From contig CM040118.1 of assembly GCA_022559845.1 (NCBI GenBank), positions 162,026,331 through 162,090,330 of the forward strand: a stretch of DNA of 64,000 nucleotides. The letters are read 5' to 3'. Each line of letters opens with the position of its first letter. The stretch's first letter is position 1. Position numbers and translations under genes: made by a program. This document shows positions 54,982-64,000 of this stretch, piece by piece. This DNA is from Amorphophallus konjac (lineage: Eukaryota; Streptophyta; Magnoliopsida; Alismatales; Araceae). The notes beneath the pieces are model-generated. The model did not search any database, was not told the DNA's origin, and worked only from the letters and a program-made list of their open reading frames with translations.

Positions 54982-55955
54982 TTACAAAGTGTTGGCGATA
55001 GGCCCTGAGTCTCTCAGAACTGATAAAGAGGACTCTCGATATCCGAGGCCCCTCCTGCTCATTTTTCTGCCCCTGGGGATCGGCTTAGTCTGCCCCTGGA
55101 GCTGAGCACCGAGACCCATGCTTGGCTGATAGCCTAGTTTTAATATCATATTCCATCCCTTGGGATCTCTTATCTTGGGCTTCACTTTGATATCAATCGG
55201 CGCGACGGCCGGCTTGCGGTGTGCATAGGCCCATGGAAAATCGAGGTCCATCACAGAAATAACAGGCTTGTTGCTAGGCCAGAGTGTTGGCAATATCTTG
55301 TTGGAAATGGCCTCAACTGTTTGAACTGTGGATATGCTCTTGACCTTTACCACCCGCCCTTGAAATGGGAATTTAAGGCACTGGTGGGTGGTAGACGGCA
55401 CGGCATGGAGGTTGTCAATCCATAGATGACCCAGGATAGCCTTGAACATTAGGTCAATGTCCAGTACATAAAATTCATCGGGCATTGTTAGTGTCCCGAG
55501 CTCAGCTTGAATAGTTATCACCTCATGGCACAGCCTTCTTGAGTTATCATAAGTTGCAATGGTAGTCGGAGTAGGCCTGAACAAATCTTCAGAGATGTTG
55601 CATGCACGCAGGGTGCTAAGGGGACAAACATTAATGGAGGCTCCAGTGTCAACCAAGGCCCATCACTAGTCACCTTGTTCAAGGTGATGGAGATGTAGAG
55701 CGGCATTTGTCATGCCTCGGGAGGTGATAATTTAGATTCAGAAAAAGAAATGGCCGGCCTCTTAGTAAGTGTGACCAAAGTCGCTGGTAGACTGTCTACC
55801 GTCATATCTTCATTTACTAGGACCTTCTGTAAAAAATCCCGTAAAGCATCTTGATGTAACTTGGACCTCTTAATCAACTCAAGTACCGAGATCTTGGCCG
55901 ACATTCGATCCAAGTGATGTAATAGGTCATACTGCGTGCCCGACAACGGGTCCAC
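54982..55955 (-). pseudogene. G2 protease with G-patch-like tail
   Basis: MSAKISVLELIKRSKLHQDAL at about 55905, then a one-base phase change near 55660, then VDTGASINVCPLSTL (active site), ILGHLWIDN, CLKFPFQGRVVKVKS and GWNMILKLGYQPSMGLGAQL..GRKMSRRGLGYRESS. Sense Gln codons here match nonsense codons in G1, so G2 kept more of the original frame. It ends at 54982. Confidence 0.85.
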
Positions 55956-55965
55956 CTCCTCCTGA

Positions 55966-57225
55966 TCAACAACCTACGACGAAAACTGGGGATTGGGTGC
56001 AGGTGCACCAGTTGTAGGATAGTTTCAGTGAAATAGACGCTCGCTCCGGAGGGCAAGGTTTTGTGCCGGCACGGCATCCGATGGACTCACGGCGGGCTGC
56101 TTGATGGGCCCAGCGGGGTGAACAAGGGGGGGTAGAAATAAGGGTCGCAGGGGAAACAGGGGTGACGAGGGTAGAGGTAGGCCTAACGGGCCCCGCCGGG
56201 AGAATGATGGGTGAAGGGTTTGGCGTAGGGATGGCAATGGAGGGTGCAACGGGTGCTAGTGCGAAGACGGGTGACACGTCGGGCGATGCGGGGGGTAGGA
56301 TGAGGGGTTTTGGAGGAATGGTGGGTGCGGCGGAGGTTGCGGTGGTGGGTTGCAGAATAATGGGGGTAGAAGATGAAGGGGAATTGCGGTAGGTATGGTG
56401 GAGGGCCATGAGTCGAGCTGAAGAATCATCATCATAAGACCACCCAGCGTTGGGAGCTGGGCGGTGGACAATGTTTACCTGAGCCGGTGCCGGCGGCTGA
56501 GGTTGCAGAGCGGGTGGATGGTTAGGCATTGGATTCTGATGAATCCCAAAATCTTGTACAGACTACTGCTGCTGCTGTGGCTGTGGTTGCTGTGGCTGCG
56601 GTGCCTTTCTTCTTCTTTCCTTGATTTCTGTGATAACCTTGTGCATCTCAGCCCAGTCGATGCGCTGCTCTTCATGTAAATCATAAACAAAATCCCTGAA
56701 CTGGAAGCATCTCTCAATCGTGTGCCCGGGCTGCCGGTGGAAATTGCAGTATCTAGACTGATCAACGGCTGGGTTCCAGTTTGGCCGTTCCGGAGGTAGT
56801 TGCAAAGCACCAATGGACATGAGGGCGGAGAAGATATCTGGAAGGGTTTCAGGCAAGGGAGGGTACTGGGCTCTCTTAGGACCCGGACGCGTAGGTGCAT
56901 AGCCGTTTGGCGGAGGGATGTTATGGTATTGTGGTGGCTGTTGCGGCTGCTGAGGCGCGGGGAAGGATGGTTGGGCATTTGGTGGAGTGGGGAATTGAGG
57001 GTTGCGAGGAGGTTGCTGGAAGCGAGGTGGAGCGGGTTGGTTGGGGAAACTAACAGCTTGCACCTGTTCATTTGTTTGGACTCCCTCTGTAACTGGCCCT
57101 TGAGGCTTTTTAGTGTATTTGGGCTTTTGGGGCTCAAATAGGGTGTGAATGGGGGAGTCTTTAAACTGGGTCTTGATAAATCTAGCCCTACTGTACAGCT
57201 GGTGCATGTTGGCAATGTCATTCAT
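55966..57225 (-). pseudogene. G2 gag, C-terminal half and Pro-rich linker
   Basis: From NDIANMHQLYSRARFI to a Pro/Gln-rich region, the knuckle CNFHRQPGHTIERC (CX2HX4HX4C) near 56735, RDFVYDLHEEQRIDWAEMHK and a polyglutamine end. A TAG at 56563 (CAG in G1) separates it from the Pro/Ser/Thr-rich linker 56529-55966, which is in the same frame. The N-terminal Gag domain is missing because the N4 LTR junction cuts gag at 57227. The ATG at 57225 is internal in the family, not a native start. Confidence 0.85.
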
Positions 57226-57227
57226 GG

Positions 57228-58697
57228 TAGAAGAAGGCTTTTATATAAAGCTTTACTCTGGGACCCAGGAGCTCACGCCCTACGCATGTGGAGGGAACAC
57301 TCCCGCCAAGAAGCTTCAGGAATTTATTAGCCACGTGTCAGGATCTAAAAAAGTGGGAATCCACGTGGCAGTTCCTTTCAGGGACGGTCCACCTTGGATC
57401 ACGTGCCCTTAACGATCACGAGTAGATGTCCTTTTAGTCCATCAAGACATATGATAGTCAGGCAATTATAAAGATTGAATAAGCTTGATGAGGCCTTAAT
57501 GCAAACGTGCATAGACTCAATATAGCATAAGTACTCATATGCGCGGACTCAATGCTCACATAGTAAACATGTGCTTAGACTTGATTCAAGGGCAGAGCTA
57601 AAAGATGCACAGGCTACGTGTGAGTATAAACAAAATTGCACCGAGTTGGTACATACTCTGCACTGACTCAAAATTCCGAGAGCAATCTTGCACAGACTTT
57701 ACGCATGCAAGAATCAAGGGTTGCACAGACTCTGCTATGCATTATGCGAGATAAGCACGGACATGCCAAAGAAATGTGCACATACTTTATGTGCTCGGTG
57801 CAAGAGTTGCACCGACTTGATGGCATGCAACAACGAAGGTTGCACCGAGGATAAATGTGCAAGACCACCAATACACTGACCTTGTACAAGGTGAACAGTT
57901 GATGACACCGACTTCACCAATGGTTGCAACATAAGTTGCACCGACTTAATGTGTGCAAAAATAGGGAATGCAGAGATCTAGTATTTTCTTAGACTTAAGC
58001 ATGCACAGACTTCTATACCAGACATTATGAACTCAACATAGACGAATGCACCGTTCCCATCTGACATGAAACGATGCACAAACCTTGGAGACATACGAGC
58101 AGATATGCACAAGCTAGCAAAGTGCACATGGAAGATGTGCACCGACCATGTGGTGACATATGACAATGATGCATTGACTTAAATGCTCGCAGCAACTAAA
58201 GTTGCACAGACCTGGTTGACACAAGGTAGACTTGCACCGGCTGTAAGAATGCATGAAATGCAACTTGCACCGAGTTCGGTCTCGCACACGCCAAGTGTTT
58301 AACGTGCACGCTACAATCAAGCCGACTTGCATCCGTGCCTAGAGCTCAACATGCACGGTCTTAGTCGCGTGCCTCAACGAAGGTTGCACCGACTTAACTA
58401 ATGCATATACAGACATTGCAACGACTTAGTCACGTGCAGCAACGAAGGTTGCACCGACTTGATGAATGCATGAACAGACCCTATTCAGTTGAAATGCAGC
58501 ATATGCACGAACTCAATACAGAATGAACTGAGTATGCATGGACCTTACGTCCAAAAGTCGACTCTGGGAGTCGACACTTTCAGAGTAAAACAAGAGAGTG
58601 CAGTATATGAAGAATGTATAAAAGAAGAATGTATTAAGATAGACTATCATGATTGACTTATAGTGTATGCAATCATCAAAATCGTAGGAGTGCAACA
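57228..58697 (-). repeat. N4 3' LTR, truncated just past its TATA box
   Basis: Ends TGCAACA at 58697 next to the purine tract. In element sense it keeps U3 and the TATA box (TTATATAAAG, 57241-57250 on the plus strand) and stops about 13-20 bp further, where G2 gag begins. The expected R/U5 with the hairpin chain is missing. U3 holds GTCGAC palindromes near 58556 and the motif array. Confidence 0.8.
57480..58520 (-). repeat. Array of TGCACNGACTT motif in N4 U3
   Basis: Dozens of TGCACCGACTT, TGCACAGACTT and near variants in one orientation, with GCAACGAAGGTTGCACCGAC recurring as a longer unit (57827, 58377, 58440). No strict period. Close in sequence to the TGTAYAGACTT array of N3. Confidence 0.85.
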
Positions 58698-58723
58698 GTC
58701 TCTCCCTTTTTGATGATGGCAAC
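58668..58723 (-). other. Inverted repeat spanning N4 polypurine tract and LTR start
   Basis: TGCAATCATCAAAA (58668) pairs imperfectly with TTTTTGATGATGGCAAC (58707-58723). The purine tract (TCTCTCCCT on the plus strand) and LTR end lie between. Third instance of the arrangement in N2 and N3. Confidence 0.75.
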
Positions 58724-60372
58724 ACTATGAGTCAATTTATGTCAATGCAATCAAAATTGATAGAGTGATCAAGCAGTGATGTGAGTGATCAAGCATGCAT
58801 GCTTTATTACACACTAACTCCTGCCAAAGCAAAACACTCTCCCCATCATTTGATCAAGCAGTGATCATGCATGCATGTGGCAACACTATGAGTCAATTTA
58901 TGTCAATGCAATCAAAATTGAGTGATCAAGCAGTGATGTGAGTGATCAAGTAGTGATCAAGCATGCATGTTTTATTACACACTAACTCCTGCCCAAGCAA
59001 AACACTCTCCCCCTTTGACATCATCAAAAGGAGATGAAAGAGATATGCAACTGTTGGATAAGTGAGAGAAAAATGCAGTATCTTCACAGTGAGAATGACC
59101 CATGAACATATCTTAAAAAATTAAGTAGGGCACTAAAACAAGCGTAGATTCTTCAAATCAAGTAATCAAGAAAGACCTAGAGTGAGAGTGAAGTTTATCT
59201 ACGTATAGAAGATATGATGAGGAAACAAGGGTGAACATATATGTCAAGAGAGAGCTGATCAAAACTATACTTAATTAGACTGCAAGAGACTGATCGTAGA
59301 AAAGGTTCTTGAGGTATTGAGGACAAACAGTCTATAGACTAGCAACAACAACAAGGGATTTGACTGAAATATATTTTTCTTTAACGAGTAGTATAGAGAT
59401 CAATAAGTAACTTGGTAGATCACATTTTTAACATTAAGGAGACACCTTGATCAGAGGCCGGACTCCCCAGTTACTCAATGTGAGAACCGTATTACCTTTC
59501 TTTTATAGAACAGAGTTAGTAACTGTGGGTTTTTACGTGAGGAGACACCTTGATCAGACGCTAGACTCCCCAGTTACTCACCACTTTATTACCATTGCTC
59601 TGTCATGATCAAAAATTTTGCACTTCTTAAACAGAGATAATCTGACACCTCATGACTTAGGAAAAATTTCATTTCTTTTTGATGAAACACCCAGTTTCTC
59701 AGTAATCAGACCATTGCTCTGAACATATAATTTTTGTTTTTACCCCCTTATATTTTTGATATGAAATGTTTGAAAGCAATACCTACTAGAAGTGCTGATT
59801 CTTAAAGAATGTGTTCCTTGAAGTCTAGGTTTCAAGTTTTTAGTAGATTTCATGACATACAAGTTTAGCTTGTTCCATGATCATGAAATATGTAGGGAGA
59901 TATACTTCTAACACCTTATCCAAGTCTCTGCTAGGTTACTAGAGAAAAGATTCTAGTTGAGCTTTAGTTGTTCAGACTTAAGGATTTAAGACAAGTATGG
60001 AATTCTACTTGCTGTGAATGAGCTGAATTAAGTATTTCATGAGAAGCAACAACAACATACATCTCTCAAATGCTTTTGAATCAGTCAACCTTCACATACT
60101 TACCAGCTCCCCCTCACAAAATGCAAGAACTTCTAAATCAAAAACTTCTTCACAGAGACAACTCCCCCTCACTCAATGAATTGTTATTCAATTATGACAC
60201 ATGCAGTATATGCAATTGCACAGACCCCTCAGCTTAACAGCTCGCATATAGACAGAACTCCCCCTCACATTATGACATGATATGTAGACATTAAAAAAAA
60301 ATTAGATGACAGAATTTAAACAGACTTTTTGAACTGACCTGAAGAGCGCATTCATGGGGTTTTCATTCTTGA
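58724..60372 (-). other. N4 spacer between gag and 3' LTR
   Basis: No coding region. Near the LTR there is a roughly 130-bp direct repeat (AACACTATGAGTCAATTTATG at 58721 and 58881). The conserved motif, CCATTGCTCTG preceded by TTTCTCAG or TTACTCA, occurs at about 59573 and 59693; CAGTTACTCA with ACACCTTGATCAGA occurs twice (59450, 59548). Confidence 0.7.
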
Positions 60373-60414
60373 GTGCCTTGGTTTATTGACCCCCTTTATT
60401 CCATTCCAAGGCAC
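60373..60414 (-). other. Conserved stem-loop just after N4 gag stop
   Basis: GTGCCTTGG (60373-60381) pairs with CCAAGGCAC (60406-60414). In element sense the loop has AATAAAGGGGGTCAAT. A donor-like CAGGTCAGT lies near 60340. Confidence 0.85.
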
Positions 60415-60430
60415 ACTGCAAAGTGGCAGA

Positions 60431-62944
60431 CTATTTTGTTCCAGCAGGAACCCAAGTGGCCTTGGGTTCTGTATTGCCCCTACCAGGTGTTCTAAATAAT
60501 TTCTTTGCAAGATAATCATCAATTTTAATCAGAGAACAGTCAGCCATAGAATGTTCGAATTTTCCACAGTATCTACATGTACCAACAGAATTTTTGACCT
60601 TATTATGTATATCAACATAATCATGAACTCTATGTGCATGGGCATGAAAGTTTCTGTTGTTCACATGAATCTTCTGTCTCTTATTTTCAGTTAGCCAGCA
60701 ATTTGTAGATTTATGACCTGGCTTTCCATAATGAAAACATGAAAATTTCATTCTTTTAAGACTCCCATTAGAAACATGTCCTTTTACAGGGAATTTAGCA
60801 GATTTGGAATTAAATGTGTTTCCCTGAGCATGCCAATAGTCCTTGACTTTATGACCATGTTTTTCACATTCGAAGCACCAGATGTGCTTACCTCTAGAAT
60901 CAGCATTATTCCAATGAGACCCTGACCAGCATTCAATAGCCTTGTGACAAGGCTTATTACACTTAAAACATATGATGTGCTGATTTGAACCAGATTTGTT
61001 TCTATTAAGGGCATGATGATTTACAGAGAACTTAGCATGCGCCCTATCATCTTGTTTCATGACAAAGCATTCGTTCATGAAATGACCATGTCTACCATAA
61101 TAATGGCATGAAGCATCAGATTTCCTAGTAGCATGGTTTCTATCGGATGAATCCTTAGCATTCATTGTTCTAAATTTTTGATTTTTCTTTTTATGTGCAT
61201 GTTTGTGTGTGTTTGTGTTGTTTACAGAATGCACACTTTTGATGTTAATTTGAGTAGGCTTCTTCTGCAGGTGGTCAACCTTTTTAATCCTTTTAGTTGG
61301 TTTCTGACTTTTCTGAGCATTTTACTTCTGACTCCTTTGAGCAGTGAACTGAAACACAGGTGGGTTCATTGAGCTGAGAGAAGCAACACTGAAAATAAAG
61401 GTTGTTTGCGTTTTGTTTTCAAAGTTCTTTTTCTTTGCAGGGTTATAGCCTAACCCTTCTTTCTGAAAATTTATCTTGACACCTAGCAACTTATCCAAGT
61501 TTTCTTGACCATTTACAAACTTTGACAGAGAGTTTTTCAGATCATGAATTTCATTTTCTAGAGATGCAATATGTATCTCATAACTAGCAATCTCTTGTTC
61601 GCTGTAATTAACACATTCACTCAGCACCTTGTTTACAATTTTATATTTCTCAACATCTTGTTCTAGATAGCTCAATTTTTCAGATTCTTTAATGCAGACA
61701 GATTTTTCTTTTTCTAATGTGAGAAGCTTTTCAGACATAGCAGTGCTTAACAGTTTTAATTTTTAAATTTCATCTTTCAATTCAATGTTTTCCTACTCAA
61801 ACTTATCAGATTGAATTTTCTTATTCGCAGATCTTTCTTTCTCGATAGCCAGAAGCCTCTCTAAAATTACAACATTCAGGACCATGAGTTTCTTGTTTTG
61901 TTCTTTCAGATCTTTATTCTCCTTCTCAATTTCTTCATTGCACTTTTCACTACTGGATACTAAGTCCAATTTTTCAATCAATTTCTCATCTGTTTGTTCA
62001 AATTCAAGTTTCTCATTCAACAACTCTTTGTTTTATTCTTTAAGGGAGGCAATTAACTTCCTCTGCCATTCATTTTTAAGATAGAGATCTTCATTACGTT
62101 CCTTTAGGAAAGTACATTTATTGCAAGTTGACTCTATAGAACAGACATTTGAAGGTTTCTCCTTGAGTTCTTTTATCTTAGTTTCACATTTTTCATTGTT
62201 CTTCTGAAGTTCAGCATTCTCAAGTTTCAATTTGTCTACTTCTGAATTGATCTTATTCAGCTCTTGCAATTTCATTAGGAGCTCATCATTTTTAATATCC
62301 AGCTGATCTTCCAGTTTAGAAATCTTATCAGCAAATTCATTGTTTTCATTTTTCAACAAAGAAACTTGTTCTTTATGCCTAAGCATATCACATAGACAAG
62401 CATCATACGATTGTTTCAGATTCAAGCAATTTTCACAAGATGAGTTAGTACTGTTCTGATCAATTTTCTTTTTCATCCTTTTATTTTGTTTTCTCAACTG
62501 TTCAAAAGAATCAAGCAACTCATTGTATGCAGCAATCCAATCATCCTCAGTGTAATTGTCAAATTCAGAAGGTACCTCATCTTCATCTTCCTCTTCTTCA
62601 TCTTGTTTGCTGCTTTGTTCACTGCCCTGACCCATCATGCATCGGTCTTCATTTCCAGAGCTGGCAGTCTTCAGTTTATTCAAGATCTCCTTGGCAGATC
62701 TGCAGGATGAAACACATAAAATTAGAGCTTTATCAAGTGATGCTTTCATTAAATCTAATGCTCAAGAGTTGACAGAGTCTTTCAATCTATCCTTATCAGT
62801 CCATTTAGATTTATCTCTCGATAATTTATGTGGACCGTGAACCATTACCTTCCAAATATCAAGATCTATTCATCTTACATACCGATGCAAGTTCTCCAGC
62901 CATAGATCGAAATCATTACCTCTGAAGATTGGCGGATGAGCCAT
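60431..62944 (-). pseudogene. N4 gag, one frame with several nonsense codons
   Basis: MAHPPIFRG at 62944 opens a frame of 838 codons that stays in phase to GTK-stop at 60431. It has the Gag domain with HGPHKL and RSAKEILNKL, an acidic patch, a coiled coil longer than in N2 and N3 (about residues 140-540), ENLDKLLG..EGLGYNP, then knuckles CFKCNKPCHKAIEC and CRYCGKFEHSMADC intact and three that have lost a Cys (CHYYGRHGHFMNEC, CFECEKHGHKVKDY, CFHYGKPGHKSTNC). Stops occur at several points (for example about 62870, 62030, 61790 and 61320) but no frameshift. It ends with the same PKATWVP block as N2 and N3. Confidence 0.87.
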
Positions 62945-63135
62945 CGAAGAATGACTAACCAAGTATAGATCTAAGGACGATGTATGAAAAATGCACCAAA
63001 GTCAAACAACAGCAAGGCACGACACCAAACTAGCAAAAACAAAGCACCGAACACAGAGACAAGACCCTCTCTAAAATGCACCAAGGAAGCTATAGGGTCT
63101 GCTGCGGATCGTTGGATCCGATTACACAGCAACCC

Positions 63136-63147
63136 GCTCTGATACCA
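63136..63147 (-). other. N4 primer-binding site (initiator Met tRNA)
   Basis: TGGTATCAGAGC on the minus strand, perfect, two bases from the LTR end at 63150. Confidence 0.95.
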
Positions 63148-63149
63148 AT

Positions 63150-64000
63150 TGTTAGATACAGTGGCGCTCAGAAATGGATCGAGAGGGGGGTGAATGGATC
63201 TTTCAACAAAATACACCCAAATAAAAACAATTGCGGAATAAAATTTTTAACATCACACATTAATCAAATGAGACAACACAACTACTCTCTTCTCACAACC
63301 GTGAGCTGAGACACTCAGGCTTGCATATGAAATATAATTCCACTAAGCATAAGAACATACTCTTCACAGACATAAAATTTTCAACGTATCACAAGGGCGA
63401 ACTTCAAGCAATCAAGCACACACAACCTGTGAAGGGGAGATAGATGATATAGAGGAGCGTAAGGAGCAAACCACGATGGACATGATATTTTTAGATGGTT
63501 CGGCCAGACCCACAGTCTGCCTACGTCCACCCTCACTCCAAACCGGAGTGAGGCTTCCCTTGCAAAAGTAAGAACATCAGACTCAGTCTGCAACAGACGC
63601 TGTCTAACAACTTGACAAACCGAGGGAGGCAAATCCCTCAAAGCAAGCTCTGCAACCCACAGAAGCTTGGCACATGGACTTGCTACCCACAAGACCAGAA
63701 TCGGGGATGAATCTCCCTTCCTCCAAACCGGAGGGGAACCGCTAGTGACACCCCGTCACAAGCAAGCCAGAGGTCGCAGACCTCTCTTCCTCCACACCAG
63801 AGGGGACCCACAAGTGACACCCAGCCACTTGTCAACCGGAGACGCAGTCTCCCTTCTCTGAAACCCAGAGAGAAACCACGAGTGACACCCAGTCACTCAG
63901 AAACCGGAGAACAATTCTCCTTTCTCCTGAGTCCACAGGAGGAACCCGAACCCACAACAGAGTATCGGAAAGTACTAAGAGAATGGAAAGAACAAGCGAA
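63150..64000 (-). repeat. N4 5' LTR (partial, runs off the window)
   Basis: On the plus strand it starts TGTTAGATACAG at the primer site. The first 850 bp contain the C-rich end motif (63178-63200), an A/T-rich stretch and the hairpin chain. The TATA and U3 parts lie beyond the window but are present in the truncated partner LTR. Confidence 0.88.
63494..63955 (-). repeat. Hairpin chain in N4 LTR
   Basis: Serial inverted repeats: CACTCCAAACCGGAGTG, CAGACTCAGTCTG, CCTCCAAACCGGAGG, GTGACACCCCGTCAC, AGAGGTCGCAGACCTCT, CCTCCACACCAGAGG, AAGTGACACCCAGCCACTT, GGAGACGCAGTCTCC, CTCTGAAACCCAGAG, GAGTGACACCCAGTCACTC, GGAGAACAATTCTCC and CTCCTG/CAGGAG. Order and classes follow N3, but stems often differ in sequence while still pairing. 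Confidence 0.85.

Larger units (their letters stand above)
54918..57227 (-). mobile_element. G2, sister Gypsy copy (minus strand fragment)
   Basis: Carries the homologue of G1 from mid-gag to the protease tail in reverse orientation. The left edge is the G1 insertion point (GTAGC at 54918 expected as duplication, other copy outside the window). The right edge at 57227 is a junction to the N4 LTR, inside gag. It preserves the empty site of the LINE (GATCAGGAGGAGGTGGACC around 55950 on the minus strand). Confidence 0.85.
57228..64000 (-). mobile_element. N4, pol-less gag-only retrotransposon (partial)
   Basis: Minus-strand element: 5' LTR 63150 to beyond the window, primer site, gag 62944-60431, a non-coding spacer, purine tract and a 3' LTR truncated at 57228. 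Neither pol nor ORF2 is present between gag and the purine tract (only about 1.7 kb). LTR ends, purine-tract palindrome, post-gag stem-loop and duplicated motif place it in the same family group as N2 and N3. Confidence 0.85.

Noticed and set aside
57480..58520. CRISPR-like appearance of the repeated motifs in the N3 and N4 LTRs
   Set aside because: Repeats are only about 11 bp, unevenly spaced, lie within LTR U3, and the setting is a plant genome with no cas gene.

Overview
The window looks like transposon-dense heterochromatin from a large plant genome. Every open frame that can be assigned belongs to a plant retrotransposon family: Ty1/Copia, Ty3/Gypsy of the Tat type, and an L1-type LINE. 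The Copia-class primer sites match the plant initiator-Met tRNA. I found no free-standing host gene, rRNA, tRNA or CRISPR array. The species cannot be named from this sequence. Nearly every reading frame is broken, mostly by C-to-T type nonsense changes, as expected of old methylated elements.

The layout is a nest of insertions. The oldest visible layer is G2, a Tat-like Gypsy on the minus strand (54918-57227; its other arm must lie left of the window). A sister copy, G1, is inserted in it on the plus strand (right-hand part 30352-54917; LTR about 1.67 kb). A Copia element, C1, sits in the 5' LTR of G1 (pieces 2614-3973, 14156-18256 and 29891-30351). C1 was in turn hit three times: by N1 in its leader (1-2613, minus), by N2 in its protease codons (3974-14155, plus, duplication TTTTA) and by N3 in its 3' LTR (18257-29890, minus, duplication GGGTG). 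A full-length LINE lies between gag and protease of G1 (34123-39974, minus), and G2 preserves the empty site. At the right edge, N4 (57228-64000, minus) is fused to G2 through a truncated LTR.

The most interesting material is the N family. N2, N3 and N4 encode a Copia (SIRE/Maximus-like) Gag with a long coiled coil and five or six CCHC-type knuckles, and have no pol. N2 and N3 add a second protein, ORF2, with a nuclear-localisation-like N terminus and a possible 'putative plant transposon protein' domain. Their LTRs belong to different families, yet they share a set of non-coding structures: a chain of about a dozen short hairpins in the transcribed part of the LTR, a stem-loop just after the gag stop with a purine tract in its loop, a duplicated motif in the space where pol would be, and a long inverted repeat enclosing the polypurine tract. 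I infer a trans-mobilised family whose RNA structure is under selection.

G1 has the double RNase H typical of Tat elements. Downstream of pol it carries two antisense genes: a DUF7745-like one, and a plant-mobile-domain (PMD) one that still shows seven exons and six introns, all phase 0. Pairs of an imperfect palindrome (CGGTC, 8-9 nt, GACCG) recur through the non-coding parts of G1, including an intron of the antisense gene.
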